DNA of 64,000 nt, from contig CALZFC010000017.1 of assembly GCA_945643635.1 (NCBI GenBank), positions 3,342,001 through 3,406,000 on the forward strand, written 5' to 3'. Origin of the DNA: Allodiplogaster sudhausi (lineage: Eukaryota; Nematoda; Chromadorea; Rhabditida; Diplogasteridae). Positions within the stretch are counted from its first letter, which is position 1. Every line of letters starts with the position of its first letter. Under the pieces are notes generated by a model that did no database searches, was not told the DNA's origin, and saw only the letters and a list, made by a program, of their open reading frames with translations. The position numbers and the translations under genes were made by a program. This document shows positions 1 to 15,200 of this stretch, in pieces.

Positions 1-391
1 ATCTCGCTGTGGAAAACGTTTTCAGGCAAATCACATAACAAAATGAGATCCTTCAATTTTTCTTCACTAATCACGTTAAACAAATCTTGAAAAATGTAGC
101 AAAATAAATGCAGCAAAAGATTTGCTCCGCTTGGGGTTCGAACCTACGACATACGAAATACTATATGCGAACGCAGCAATTATGTCACCGTACGTCATGA
201 AAATGCTAATTTCACAAATTTTAAGATTTTCTTAACGGGATTAGTAAAGAAAAATTCAGGGATTTTAAATTGATATGTGATTTTTGCCTGAAGAACTTTC
301 CACGGCGAGATATTCCACTTGACCCATTTGGCCTCGGCCGCCATAGATGACACAGAATTGACCCCTCTCCGTTGAGCGGTACTGTAGAGGA

Positions 392-437
<46 letters not shown>

Positions 438-811
438 AGAGAGAGAGAGAACAACAAAAAGCGAAACATAGAGAAAGAAATACAGAGTGTGAAAAGAGTG
501 TGAGGTCGAAATAGAGAAAGAAAAAAGAGAGTATAGAGGCTATCACAAAGAAAATTACCACAAGAATAATGCTCTTTGGAGAAGTAAAAAGAAAGGAAGC
601 AATAATGAATGACAAGAAAAATGGATAAATGATCTAATTCTTACAATTAGTGACGATTTGCCTAGTGGTACGTGAATGAATGAGTGGATAAAAGGGGAAA
701 GAAAGATTCTTGTTATTATTAGTCTTAGCCTACGTAACGGATCATCGGCCTAGTGCACCAACGTATGTACGTGTGTATGAGTGGGTCACTTGCACGAGAG
801 GCGGGGTCAGG

Positions 812-850
<39 letters not shown>

Positions 851-2000
851 GGAGAGATAGAGAGAGACAGGCGTTGTGAGAGAGAACGGCTTTGGCAGGA
901 TAGGCAAGCAAATCGAGTGGCTTATCAAACTGAATCGAATGTGTCGTGAGTTTTCACGTAAATCGAATGAAACAGTGTATTTTGATGACTAGGCATTTTC
1001 AGCTCACAATCAGTTGCTTCCCCCTCCGTGTATGAAGCCGTAACAATAAATTCTCATTTCTTGCTCATTTTTAGTACCACCTTGTTCAGTAATATCCAAA
1101 GTTTAATTCCCATTGTGATCTAGACTTTTCGTATCAAAACATTAGACCAAAATTCTCCTGCTAATATTAAGAGAATTTTACCGCCATCAATCGATACGGC
1201 CCTTTCTCAAGATAACTTCACTTCATAATCTTGTTCTACAAGGTCTACCACAATATTGATCGACCACATTTCGTTTTTCCCTTATTTAGAATCCACGAAA
1301 ATTCGTCTTGGACAATGAAAACACAACTGTTTATCGGCATTTCTGCTAGTCAGTTTGGGCGCGAGCAACTACAATAACAACATGTTCAACTCGTTCGGAT
1401 GCACCAGAATCGAATGTTTGTCTTCTCCAACTGTTTAATCTGATATTTCGTACTGGTTAATCGTGATATTGTCTCATACTCAGCAAAACAAGTAGGCTTC
1501 CGGTAAACAAGTAAAAAACTAGCCAGATTAAGCAAAAATAGCAGAACAACTTCAAACGACGAAAGAAAAATTCAACATCTTCCAGGAATCAGCATCAAGC
1601 AATAATTTGCAAAACAATGTGACAAAAACAACACAAATTCACTGCTTTGGTGCAGAGTCGGCTCCTCAGATTGTTTATGATATTAATACGCAACAAAAGA
1701 AAACAAATGGCTTTTTTTCTAAATCGTCTAACGCTAGATAAATAGCAACAAAAAAAAAAAGAAACAAAATGCTCCAAATGAGAAAACGAGCTGCTAATTT
1801 GATCAGTTAAAATACTCCGTTGAGAACAAACAAACAGAAAGTTAATGTTTCAGTTTTTGACGTAATTAGATTACTTCTTTGATACAGGAGTGATGAGGAA
1901 AGCAGAAAATATAATTTTTTGCTTTTAATATTATCCAATTTTTAGTGTGTTTGTTGGGGTAATTTTAGTATTCCACAGAATCCGTCAACTTTTCACTTCT
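1..2000. other. Non-coding flank downstream of the CAD gene
   Basis: No gene is supported here. The stretch holds two GA microsatellites (about 396-450 and 818-862) whose open frames are only Arg/Glu or Ser/Leu low-complexity translations. The rest is AT-rich sequence without coding character. It lies 3' of the minus-strand CAD gene and must include its 3' UTR, but I could not fix the cleavage site. Confidence 0.6.
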
Positions 2001-4407
2001 TCATTCGTCCTTCGGTGCACGGCCACAAACGAGTGCAAGCAGAGCCATGCGGACGAACATTCCGTTCCTCGCCTGAAGTTTACTTCTTCTCTCTCTATCA
2101 CATTCCACTTCTTCTCGCTATTTTATCTCTCTCTCTCTCTCTCTTCTCTTCTTACTCTCACCACTCACGCCATCTCTCTTTCTCTCTCTCTCTTTTCTTT
2201 TCTTACTCTCATCTCTTGTTTCTCCTTCCACTGTCTCTCTCTCTCTCTCTCTCTTTTCTCTTCTTACTCTCATCTCTTGTTTCTCTCCCCACTCTCTCTC
2301 TCTCTCTCCACCCAATCTCCCCCACCTGTCTGAAGTACGCCGCGCGGTCGTCGTTGTCCAGCTCGGTCGAGATCTCGTTGTTCCTCGGCAGCGGGTGCAT
2401 CACAATCGGTCGAGGGCGACGAGTGCCTATAGTATGCATTGTTACACTATAAATATGTAGCACAGTATAAATAAGCAGAACACCAAAATGAAATTCGTCT
2501 GCGAAAAGTATTTCACATATGACTTTTTAATGCAACTCAAAACAAATGCAAACCGAGTAGATTGCTGGCCGCAGCCTCCGGCTTCTCCGCCAGGTCCAGA
2601 AGCTCAGCAGTCAGCACGAACGAGTCCTGTTAAAATATTTGAATGACATTCACTTACTAAACTTTTATTCATTAAAATAAGAGTATTTTATTCAACACAA
2701 TTTAATAAAAAAAATTATTCAGCAATAACAAAACATTAAAATAAAATTTTATATCAATATTTGATGTTCACTAGTACACTTTTCTAACTCGTTTTCATAA
2801 GTCTATTTCAGGCATTAAACGGTTAAATAACGAAAATATATTATTCAGGAATAAAAAAAACCATTAAAAAATATTAAAAAAATTCTTTGTAAACCTTGAC
2901 TTTCTCGTAGAGCGCCGGATCGCTGAAGCGTTCCTTCTGGAGACGAGTCATGTAAACGACATCAACACCTGCGATTCCTTCGGGAAGCGAGGTGAATTTG
3001 ATCTGAAATATTCTTACAAATAGATCTTTTTTTATATTTTATGCATAAAAATTATAAACAATTGTTGACTGCAATAAGAAACTTTTTCCAATGGATCCAA
3101 GAAATAATAACAATTATTATTAACAATTTAATCAATAATTAATCAATTAATTAACCCATTTTTTACCTGCTTGAATCCCGCGTTCTGTGCGACAAAGTCG
3201 ATGACATCCTGCGGCATGCTCACTTCGTCCGTCGGCGCAACGTAGTGAAGGGTGATACCCTAATTTTATTATGTCAATAAAAAGTACCACCTTCAAGTAA
3301 CTTTTATCATATTCGTAATGAATAGGGCGGGTTTATCTTGTATATACAGGGTTAAAATTTTCACTTTCAAATAATCAGAACCAATTTACAGATTTTTTTA
3401 ATTTTTTAAATCTGCATCCTAGACTAGTCGGATCTACATACCTTGTACAAGCAGAGAATCTTCGCGAGCGAGTGAACCGTTCGGCCGTGCTTCAGGTCGC
3501 CAACCATGGCGATCGTCAGATTGTTCACTGTGCTCAGCTCTTGGCGTATCGTGTACGCGTCGAGGAGGGCCTAGGAAGACGAAGATTATTAAGACGGCAA
3601 AAATAAGCAAATACAGTTTTTAAAGATTAAATACAACTGTTTTATATAACTATTTTATACTATTTATAACAATGATTAGCACACATAAATAAATTATTAA
3701 TATTTTATCAAGATAAAAAAACCACTCATTTCCTTTACGAAACCGTAATCATACATCCTACAGTATACAACCCACCCTCCACCAAATAGTTTCCATTCTC
3801 TAACCTGTGTCGGGTGCTCGCCTGCGCCGTCGCCCGCATTGATGAGTGGCTGCCGCGCTGCGACCGCGGCGCGTGCGGCTGAGCCAATCTCCGGATGGCG
3901 CAGCACGATGACGTCGGCGTAGCTGCCAAGGACGCGGATCGTGTCTTAAAATTGTTCCCGTTAGATTTAACTTTCCCGCCAATTTCTGGTATTTGAAAAT
4001 TAAAATAAAAAAGAAACCACCTTCGAGAGTCTCTCCCTTCTGCACCGAGCTGCTGAGCGCCTCCATCGGGTTGACCTTGCCGCCGAGTCTCTGTTAAAAA
4101 GAGTAATACATATAATATACTTAAAAATATATTTGATGCCTGAAATATACAAAGTACATTATCAGTTCTTTAAGTTATTTTAGAATATAAAAGAAAAAAA
4201 GAATAGAATTATACCTCCATAGCAGCAACGAAAGAGCACATTGTTCGAGTGGAACACTCGTAGAAGATGTTGGCGAGGATGTAGCCCTGAAAGAAGTCAA
4301 CATCCCTACTTCTCATGTCAGTCTGATTCTTCGTCGTCACCAAGTGCGGACAGATTTTGCTCATGGTTAGAAGATTGTGAGAAAGATATGGATATAGGGA
4401 GAGAGAA

Positions 4408-4461
<54 letters not shown>

Positions 4462-4882
4462 GGGTATAAAGAAAAAGAGAGAGCGATAGAGAGAGGAGGG
4501 ACAGAAGCAGAGAAGAAGAGGAAAGGGCGAGAGAGAGAGAGAAAGCGAGAGAGAGAGAGAGTAACAGTGAGAGAAAAAAGAAGCAGAGAAGAAGAGGAAA
4601 GAGTGAGAGAGAGAGAGAAAAAGAGTGAACCAGACCTTGAGAACGTCGAGTTCCCTGTGATGTTCGACGTCAGACTTGAATCTGTCTGCCAGACTCATCA
4701 CTCGATGCACCATGTCCTTGTTGAAGTCGGCGACCGCGAGGATGTTCTTGCCAACGAAGCATTCGTCCGCTGTGAGGAGCGCGCGAGAGGGCGTGGCCGG
4801 ACGGGTGGGCGGAGCCTGTCGCTGAGATCCGGACGTCACTGGCGGCGACTCGGCCGGCGGAGATGGCGTGCGAGAGGCAATC
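2001..4882 (-). other. pyr-1: CAD domain 4: aspartate transcarbamoylase with its linker
   Basis: This domain transfers the carbamoyl group to aspartate. The exon 4,64x-4,882 begins with a Ser/Pro/Thr-rich linker ([20 protein letters not shown]...) and then enters ATCase. Later exons show [17 protein letters not shown] (phosphate loop, 4,21x-4,288), [19 protein letters not shown] (4,02x-4,09x), [16 protein letters not shown] (3,80x-3,943), [19 protein letters not shown] (3,44x-3,570), [15 protein letters not shown] (3,16x-3,260), [12 protein letters not shown] (2,89x-3,002), and [13 protein letters not shown] (2,326-2,426). The end is [10 protein letters not shown] at 2,001-2,072. The linker is the region phosphorylated in mammalian CAD. 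That function is not shown here. Confidence 0.94.
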
Positions 4883-5171
4883 TAAGGACGTCGCATCTTT
4901 CTATATACCGTTTTAATTAAATTAAATTAGCTTAATTGTTTAAAATTAATTTAATTTGATCTAGCTATCGTTTTGGAATTTGCAAAATTTTATCTACTTC
5001 TTTGTATTTATTGTGAGATCCACGAGTTCTATTGCTCTAGTTTACTAAAATAAAGAGAAAAGAAGAAGAAAAGAAAGGAAGCCAGCCGGAAAACTCACGG
5101 ATGAAATCTCTGACGTCTCGACGTGGCTTGCCGATCGAACATTGCGGCCGAAACCAGGCTTGACGACCACC

Positions 5172-5233
<62 letters not shown>

Positions 5234-5733
5234 AAGAGAGGAGGGAGAGAGAAGAGGGAAGAAGAGGGATAGAAAGAAGAGAGAGAGAGATCGTTAGTGA
5301 AAAAATATAACAAAACACGGTCAGAGAAGGAGGTACATAGGAATGGTAAATTCTTTTCATATTCCATTTCAGCAATCGCAAGAAAAAAAAGAAGAAGACT
5401 AGAAGAGTATTCCTAACCAATCCATCGACGTAGGCCTGCTCTCCTCGAATAACAACATTCACGACTCTTCCCTTTACTTTGATGCCCTCGAAGGGCGTCC
5501 AGCCGGCTCGCGAGAAGCCGCCCTCCTTCGGGATCGTCCACTCTTCCGACATGTCAACCTTGAAGAAGGGAAAAAAAATGATATTTTCTACTATTCTTTG
5601 TAACGAAAAATTAACATAAAATATTAATCTTAAATCCTTTGCAATAAAAAAAATATTCCTTTTTTTAAATTCAAAATCATAAAATCAATCAGTACAAATC
5701 GATAATTGTCCTCGCAATGTTTCCGCCATAAAA

Positions 5734-5767
<34 letters not shown>

Positions 5768-6018
5768 TTTCTTCTCTCCTCTCCATATCACTCTCTAACT
5801 TCACTCTCTCCATACCTCGACATAGGTGTCCTTTTGTGCCGGGATGCCAAAGATCCTCCGTGGGTTCTTGGAGAGTCTGTCGATGAGCTGCGTCATGGTC
5901 AGCCTGCCAGCGGAGACGGCTGTCAGCAACAGGGGCAGCATGTACTCCACGCCAGGGAAGCCAGGAGGAGCTGACTCGCCGCGGTGCTTCTCTTCCGAAG
6001 TGTGGGGAGCTGGAAGAG

Positions 6019-6060
<42 letters not shown>

Positions 6061-7305
6061 TGACCATGGTCGGTTGCGAAGCAGTCGATGACATCTATAT
6101 TCTTCCAGAGTGCATCGACATCTTCTTTCGTACCGAGACGCGGGCGCACCTCAAATCACAGAGGGGTTACTGTAATTCTTCGCTCTATCTCTCTCACTCC
6201 ATCTCGCTCTCGATAGTTCCTTTTATCATCTGCTCTCTCCCCCTCTATCGCTTCAGACTCTCTATTTATCTTATTTCACTCTCCCTCTGCCTCTCTCTTC
6301 CCCCACTCTCTCTCTCTCTCTCTCTTTCGCCCTCTCTCTCTATCTAATATCTCTCTATATCCCTCACTCTCACCCTCCCTCTATCTCTCTCTCTATCTAA
6401 TATCTCTCTATATCCCTCACTCGCACCCTCTCTCTATCTCTCGCCCTCTCTATCAAATCCCTCTCTCTATATCCCTCACTCTCACCCTCTCTCGCCCTCC
6501 CTCTCTCTCTCTCTCACCCTCTCCCTAACTTGACCCTCACCTCGACCACTCCTGCCGGCAGGTTGTCCTTGGTGAGGAAGAGATGATGCGGGCACACCTC
6601 GCAAGTCACTTTGATACCCTGTAAATGTTTTCATTTTACCTACGCCATTTCTTCTTTTAGACTCTATTAGATTCTAAACAGGGATTCAATTTACTTAATT
6701 AACAAATATTTACAATGTAGAAAAAGAGCCTTTCCGTGGGATGAAAAAAAGAGAAAAATTACCCGCTGCTTTGCGAGCCGAATGCACTCGATTTCCTCTG
6801 CTGACGAGACGTGGCAAATGTGGACTGCAGAGGGAAGATAATTAAATTTCTCTTACTTTTAATTCATAAAAAAAATGCATAACTTAAAATTAGGATCAAA
6901 TTAATATAACATTTGTGCTTATAAAAATGGCCAAAAATCAATACAGAAAAGAGTATTTTAAATAAAACCCGAAATGGGTTTCCAAAAATGGGTTTTCAAA
7001 ATGAATACCAGCTCTGCCGGCCAGCTGAGCTGCTCCGAGTACCGCGAGAAGAGTCTGCTTCTCAGCGTGGCAGACAACGGGGCGGCTCGCCGGGAAGGTC
7101 GACAGATGCTGGGGAAAGTGGAGAAAAATAAAGAACTATATAAATACATACATATATGAGATTTACACCACAACAGGCTTTCCAGCTCTCACACTCTATT
7201 TCTCTCTCTCTCTCTCTCTCTCTTTTCTCTCATCCTCCCTATTTCCATCATCTTGCCCTCCCATTCTTTACTCTACTCTCCTCATGTTCTACTCTCTCTC
7301 TCACT

Positions 7306-7347
<42 letters not shown>

Positions 7348-8460
7348 TTTATCCAGTCCGTGACTTTGTCCATCTTGAGTGCGGCGAATGTCTCGTTGAG
7401 GTACATCTTGAGTCCGGCTGCCCCTCCTGCCAACTTGGCTGCTTCCTCCACGTTCTCTGGCGTCGCTCCAAGGTAGATACCGTAGTCCACGAGGGCCTTC
7501 GATGACGCAATCTACAAATTGTGGGCATTATAGTTTATTTATTTCTTATTACCATATATACAATAAAAAAAATTCAAATGTTTCAACACACAAATATATA
7601 TAAATAGAATTTTGGAAAAGGTAGTTTCTAAGGCATAATGCAATCTCTTCAAATTGATTGTTAAAATAAATTACAAAATATAATATAATTTGGCTTTTTT
7701 TTCTACACTGTCAGGTTATAGGTGAATTTTCACTCAATCCTGACTTTCCTATACTCTTTTACCTTATTCTTGCTCTCTCTCCCTCTCTTTCTTTTCCCCT
7801 CTTTCCATCTCATTCTCCCTCTCTCTCTCACCTCTTCGACTTCTCTGAGTGTCTTCTCATCAACGCATGGCGGTTGCGTATTCGGCATCGCGAGAATGGT
7901 GGTGATTCCTCCAGCGAGCGCTGCTCTCGTACAAGTCTCCCAGTCTTCCTAAATGAAAAGAGGGCGTGGCTTCCAAAAAAACAATATGTCTGCACCCGAG
8001 AATCGACGGGTTTTCGATACCTTGTGAGTGGCTCCTGGCTCGCGGACATGGACGTGAATGTCGATGAGTCCAGGGAGTCGGCGCAGAGTTCGTGATGAGA
8101 TGCAGTCGACCACGCTGTTCAGATCGGGCGAGCGCCCCACTTTATGGAGTGCCTGGAGAATTTGAAAATTTTTGTTCTTCATAAAAAAAATTGCTGAATT
8201 AATAGTACGCTTATTATGTCGCATGTAAAAGTAATTAATTTACTAATCAATTTTTAAACTAATTTAAAAAAAATCGACCTTGATGAAAAGCTTGGCGCAT
8301 TTGATGTCTGTGATTAGCGGAATGCCATTATCGATTGCCATTCGCCGGGTACGGTAGCCACCCGTGCGGTAGGCAGAGACGCGAAGGCCACTGAGGTTCT
8401 TGGGCAGGTTGATCACCAGATGAATGTCGTTCTTCGTAAAGAGAGACTGAGAGCTGGAAT

Positions 8461-8502
<42 letters not shown>

Positions 8503-9146
8503 GAGATGGGAGAGAGAAAGAAAAGTGAAAAGGAGAGAGAAGGAGAAGTAGAGAAAGAATGAGAAAGAGCGAGTCTACAAACTTAATTAAGCTCTTCACA
8601 AATGTCAGAATTGTTGTATGTAATTCTTTTAAAAAAAAGAAGAAATCATACGATTCAGCCTCTTCCGTCGACGTCTCTCCTTCGTCAGCTGCCCGGCCAT
8701 CCAATAGCACCACAGGGATGCCGTGATGCTCGCAGTAGTTGGCGGTTCCAGTTTGCTAGAAAAGTGAGAAAAGTGCGTTATAGCTCTAGGATACACATTC
8801 ATTAATACTACCACAGTTATAAACGCATATTTATATTCCTTTTTCTCGTGCTAAGCCATTTATTATGAACGCTTATGTTTACGCACGGCGACCGAGATTA
8901 CTCATCTGTTCTAACGACTTCATTTAATTGCGAAATTTTTTTGAGAATGCCAAAGATCAATCACTTACTTTTGTAGCAAATAGGCGGTAGCCCATCTCGA
9001 CGAGCAACTTGATACTCTTGAGTATCTGAATCTTGGGCGAGAAGCCACCAAGCGAGATGAAGATGTTCTTCTGAGGAAGGACGAAGCCGGTGGAGAGCAG
9101 CGCCTTCAGGTAAGCCTCGTAGAGGTTGCGGCCAAAGCAGCCGACC

Positions 9147-9209
<63 letters not shown>

Positions 9210-12200
9210 AAAGAGGTAGGGAAAGGGATCGCGAGAGGAAGAGAGAGAGATTGAAAGAGATATGGAAAGAGATAGAGATAATCTTTCATCTGTCAAAATA
9301 AATGAACCCTACTTCTCCGGTGGATGCCATCTCCACTCCGAGAATGACTTCGGCGCCGGCGAGACGAGAGAAGGAGAACTGTGGCACCTGCACAGAAAAA
9401 TTAGTTTACATCTAGAAAAAAAATATTATTTTATATTTATTTCACACAAATCAATACCATGGCTTTTTTTTTCGAAAAAAAAAAGAACTAAGTGCAGAAC
9501 AACCGCGTAACACTCTGCTCCAAAATTTAACATAATAATAAAGAAATTAATTTTAAGCAAATAAATAAATAAATAATCCTCTCAGACCTTGACTCCGACA
9601 CGGTCCGGCAGCGGTAGGACAATCGGTTTCTGGAGTATTTGGTGCAGCGCAGCGTTTTCCTTGCCCTGATGGGAATTATATTTTTTTATATTTATCTATT
9701 TTTCGCTTTTTTATTATTTTACCAGCAATTAAAAATACAATTACCAGCAGAAAAAACCTAATTCATCGCTATCGTTAATCAAACTGTTTTGCGTCTATTC
9801 GTATGAAACAAGTAAATTTTATTAATATGAAACAATTAAAAATAACACAAATACCATGATACCAAATACCAAATACCTACCATGATGGCTCTGGTTGCAA
9901 GGGCAATGAAATCATAGCCCAGAGTCTTCGAGACGAAAGGAAAGGAGCGAGAGACGCGTAGGTTGCATTCGATTACCTTGAGGTTGTCATCCTGAAAAGA
10001 GACACAGTCTTCTCCCTTTCTCTCTCGCTCTCTATCTCTCCCGCTTCTCTCTCTCTCACTCTATAGCTCTAAAATTTCTCTTTCTCTCCCACTTCTCTCT
10101 CTCTCTCTCGCTCTATTGCTCTACAATCTCTCTCGCTCTCTCTTTTTCTCTCCCCCCTCCCTCTCTCCCTCTCTCTCTCCCATCCTTATCTCCCCCTTTC
10201 TCCTATTCACCATGCAGAATACGGTACATTTTTTCAGTGTTGCCACAATAATCTATCTACCTTGGCGATGAGCTGCATGTTGAACGGTCCGTTGACGTTG
10301 AATTCCCGTGCAATTTGTACGGCAATATCGTTGATTCGTCCCAGGGTTTTCTACGGTGGAAAGAATAAAGTTCAAAAAATAAATAAATAAATAATCCGAA
10401 TTTTTTTAACATCTTTTCTTCAGTTATTATTATTATTATTATTATTATTTTATTATTATTATTATTATGATATTCTTTTATTTCTTATAAAAATGTAACC
10501 TCGTTGATGTCCTGAGGCGGCGTCACGAGTGTCGCATCGCCACTGTGAATCCCGGCGTTCTCAACGTGCTCGGAGATCGCGGACACCAGAAGATTTCCAG
10601 CGTATGCCACGGCGTCCACGTCAATCTCTTTCGCTTCGCTGGCAAATCAATATTTATCTCACACGAAAAGTGCAAAATACTGGAAGGATTGCTTACAAAA
10701 TTCATCTAGCATGTTTATGCACACCTAATTTGTTTGTATCTACCGAACTAATGGAAGCTGATTCACGCAAACCGAAACAACTACAATAATCCACAAGAAG
10801 ACCAGTCATCTTTCTTTAAATGAAACTGTTCCCGATTTTTTTTAAAGATATATTTTTTTCTAACAATTTTCTGATACCATTTACAGTATACCCATAACAA
10901 GTACCTGATGAACTTGGAGATTACGACCGGGTGCTCCTTGGCAACAATCGTCGCTTGTTCGAGGAATTTCGCGAGATCTCGGTCGTCATCTACCACCTGG
11001 AAAAAATAGTAATTAATTTTTTTATTTATTTTTAATTTCAAATAATCTGAAGTAGACAAGCAGAGGTGTAAATGGGCCGGCCCAATTTCCCAAGGGCCCA
11101 GGCCGGGCCGGGCCGGGCCCAAGAAAAGTTGGGCCGGCCCGTGGGCCCGATTGGGCCCGATAAGCACACAATGTCGTCCACTCACGACGACTGGTGGCAT
11201 TGATAAGTGGAAAACTTTCTTTATTTGTTCATTTTCCCCCTAAAAGTCTTACTTCTATACATTAAAATGAATGTTCATAGCACGAGCATGAAAAATTCTG
11301 ACTTTCAAAAAACATTGTAATTTGTTGGATTTCTTTCAAAGAATTTTTTTGAAAATCGGACTCAAACGGGCCTGCGGGCCGGGCCCAAAATTCCAGGGCC
11401 CTGAAATTTCCGGCCGGGACGGGCTGGCCCAAAAATTTTGGGCCCGTTTACACCTCTGATCACAAGTAACAACTAATTAATTTACTCGGCATTCTTTGTG
11501 TTGCTCTAGAGGAATTATTGATTACTCTAGAGCAGGGTGAAAAATTCAGGTCCGAAATGAAGCCTGTTTCTGGGCCTTGAACAGGCACCACCACAAACAT
11601 GTTTTGATCAAAAATTCGTTTCCACATTACACTTCCATCTTTTCGGCGCCTAAAACACATCTACCCACACTCTCTTTTGGACTCTCGTAGCACCCTTTCC
11701 CCTGCTCTATACTTTACATTTCATATGTTATGGCGGGAAATGCACTTGCTCGAACCTTCATTGCCGCGCCAGAGAGCACGTAGGACGGCCGAATCAAGCA
11801 TGGATAGCCGACTGCGTTGCAGAATTCCTGTGTACGCTATCATTTCTCACTATACAACAAACACTTGATGGAAAAATGTTAGCCAATTTCGGTGGGAAAA
11901 AGTTATGGCGGGAAACAAAAACATTCAAAAATGCCCAAACCTTGGCCGCCTCGACATTCGCCACCTTCTTCCAGTGTGGCTGGGCGATTCCGAGCTTCTC
12001 CAGTTTGCGAGAGAACTTGAAGCGATCCTCCGCATTGTCAATGTCGTCCGGTGACGTGCCAAAGATTTTCACCTCAAATTTCACGCTATTTTCATAGTTT
12101 CGAGGAAAAATTTAATTTTTACTTTAAAAAAGTCGACTAAAAAATTCTTTCGCTCATAATTTTTATAAAGCTTAAAATTTCCTTTTTTAAGTAATTAATG

Positions 12201-15200
12201 AAAATTTAAAGATAATAACACCAAGTAGGCAACACCAATCAATACTCCTCCACTTTGCTTGCTCGCTCTCACCTCAGCATGGTCGAGAGAGAGTGCAATG
12301 TTGTTCGGTGCCTGTCCTCCAAAGGCCAGGATGACCCCCTTCGGCTTCTCCGCCTCGTACACGTCCAGTACGCTCTCCACGCTAATCGACTCGAAGTACA
12401 GCCGGTCGCACATGTCGTAGTCAGTGCTCACCTAATGGTTAGTAAGCAAATAAATTATATACATTTTTTTCATTTTTTTTCCTGATTGATATTATAAATA
12501 CAACTCTAGCAGAAATATATACAATTTACTGTTTATTTTATAACAATTAATATTTATTCCTAATTAATATTACGATATTTTCTGCTGAAAAAAAATTGCA
12601 AAACAAATTAGCGCATATTCAATTCTCGGTATCCTCTCCTTGTCAGTTGCATCCTCGTACTTTTCTATTTTCTCGCTACTCTCTCTTTCTCTCTCCTCTT
12701 CCTTTCTCTCCCTCTCTCGCTCTCCCTCCTTTTCCTTTTTCTCTCTTTCTCACTGCTCTCTCTCTCTCCTCTTAATTTCTCTCCCTCTCCCTCCTCTTCC
12801 TTTCTCTCCTCTTAATTTCTGTCCCTCTCCCTCCTCTTCCTTTCTCTCCATCTCTCCATGTCTCCCTCTCCCTCCTCTTCCTTTCTCTCCCACCACCAAA
12901 TCCTCACCGTCTCCGGATTGCAGTTGAGCATGATCGTGTAGTATCCGAGTGCCTTCAGCTCATTGACGCAACCAACGCACGACGCATCGAACTCCACTGA
13001 AGAGCCGATTCGATAGACTCCCGAGCCGAGCACCGTCACGGCATTCTTCTGCAATATGCAAGAAGATGTTTGAATCAAAGAAAGGGTGTTTACCTAGTAC
13101 TAAAACAATTGCCAACTTTAAATATTAATAAAAAAATTTCGTATCCTGCCTAGTACATGCATACTTCTTATTGTAAGGTCAGGATTGTTACTGTTTGTGT
13201 TTATAATTCATGAAAACCAGAATATGCTAAATTCTAATTCAAAGTAAAAAAAAATTAACATAATTAGTACCAAGAAATAATAATAGCGCTTAAAGAAGCG
13301 CGAAGCTCAAAAAAATCGTAATCTACTTCATTTTCTAGATCATTTTAGTCCCATCTCTCTGAATAGTCAGGCAAAAGGGCGCGAATTCAAAGCTGAGTTT
13401 TGGGTTCTTTTGATCCTACCGTAACCCTTGACTAACCATGCCAAAGTCGACATCATTCTCCATTCCATTGTACGTGATGTAGAGATAGTTCGTCTTGGCG
13501 GGCCACTCTCCGGCCACGGTGTCGATCTGCTTGACGCACGGAGTCACGCCAAGATGCTTGCGATGCTCGCGAACCTTCGGCTCTGTTCTGAACAAAGTAG
13601 GCGTATTATTAGTGCTTATTATTATACAGAATATATCTTACGTTTTGATAGCCTTGGAAATCTGTCGATCTGAAAATCCAGCTTGCTTCGCCTCCCACAG
13701 CAAGGCGGCCGAGATTGTTTGAACCTTTAGGAATATGATTTATAATATTTTCATTTAATTTGTTCAAGTTTCTACAAATGAAAACAGTCAAATATTTTTT
13801 AAACAGAATATCAACACCACGCACCGTCTCTCTCTTGAGCTTTCTGTTGATTTCGGAGATGTTGTTCATCCTGTAAAAGTGAAATTAATTATTAAATTCA
13901 ATCAGTTTTCACAAAATTATATCAACGTGACGAATTTTCAATCCCACACGACCGTAAGTACTATGGTCCTGAGTGGAAAAGGCGGGACAACTACTTGGTT
14001 ACTGTACTTTTTAAGGTTGTCCTGCGTGGAAAAGCCGACTACCGTACCTGTACAGGAACCACTTGTCGATGCTGGTGAGGTCGTAGGCCTTCTGGACGTC
14101 AAAGTCGCCGTAGAAGAGTCCACGCGCGAGCGCGAACATTCGCTTGTCCGTCGGGCAGCTCAGGTCCTACGATTGTTTTTTTTAATTCTTTCCCACATGG
14201 GACCATATAACGGTAATAAATATAGCTTTTCAATATTAAAAAAATATATTAACATAAATATAATGCAAAAACAAGTACTGAATACATTTTTTAAAGTTCA
14301 TATTCAAAGTTCCCGTAAAGAAGAAACTAGCTACCGTATCCAGAGGAATGCGCGGGAAGACGTCAGGCGCGAAGCCGTCCGCCTGGTCGGACACCATTCT
14401 CAGTGCCTTCTGGAAGGCCTCCTCGAAGCTGCGGCCAATTCCCATCACCTCGCCGACGCTCTTCATTGATGAGCCAATCTAATAATTATGTAAATAAAAA
14501 TGTATACGTGTCTTTAAATATATACATAATCTTTTATCTAAAAAAAAGTTTACATCATTATCAATTGGATAAGTCCATCCATCACGTTGATGTGGTGTGG
14601 GAAGATACTCCATTTCACGAATTGATAATACATTCTTATTTGATGCATGATTGCCGTAATTGTAAATAACCTGTGTTTGAACTCGCGCGAATTTCGAGAG
14701 GTCCCAGCGCGGAATCTTGACGACACAGTAGTCCAAGCTCGGCTCGAAGCACGCGGTCGTGTCGCCGGTCACCTGCCCAAATGAATGCGTTTCAATTATG
14801 TTTACTTATTCTCTTCGCAAATTTTATTTACCTTATTATTCTCCTTAATTCCTTCTTATTACTTTACAACATATGTATCTATTTTGTTTGATGTTAAAAA
14901 ATCTTTAAAAAACTGCTATTCCAACCGAGTTCTTAATCTCCGGTAAATGTTGGCCGAGTGCCAACTTTGCCGCAACGTAAGCCAGTGGATAGCCGGTTGC
15001 TTTGGAAGCCAGAGCAGAAGAACGCGAGAGGCGCGCGTTCACTTCGATAATGTAAAACTGAAAAGTAGTTGTAGTTTTCATAACAGCGAACTTTTTTTTT
15101 TTTAATAACCACTTTTTCCGTTCCCATTTATTATATTGCCTTTTAACAACGTAGCCACTCTCACAGCAAACAATTAAGATGGAGGGACAAAATGGCGGGA

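Noticed and set aside
119..190. tRNA-like B box (GGTTCGAACC) near the left end
   Set aside because: The B-box words are present, but no cloverleaf with pairing acceptor and anticodon stems can be drawn. Possibly a decayed tRNA-derived repeat.
2118..2333. Open frames of Ser/Leu or Arg/Glu in CT/GA tracts (also 265-615, 4,318-4,620, 5,037-5,300, 12,640-12,927, 22,223-22,922, 23,317-23,859)
   Set aside because: These are translations of dinucleotide repeats. In CAD they run through introns between well-supported exons.
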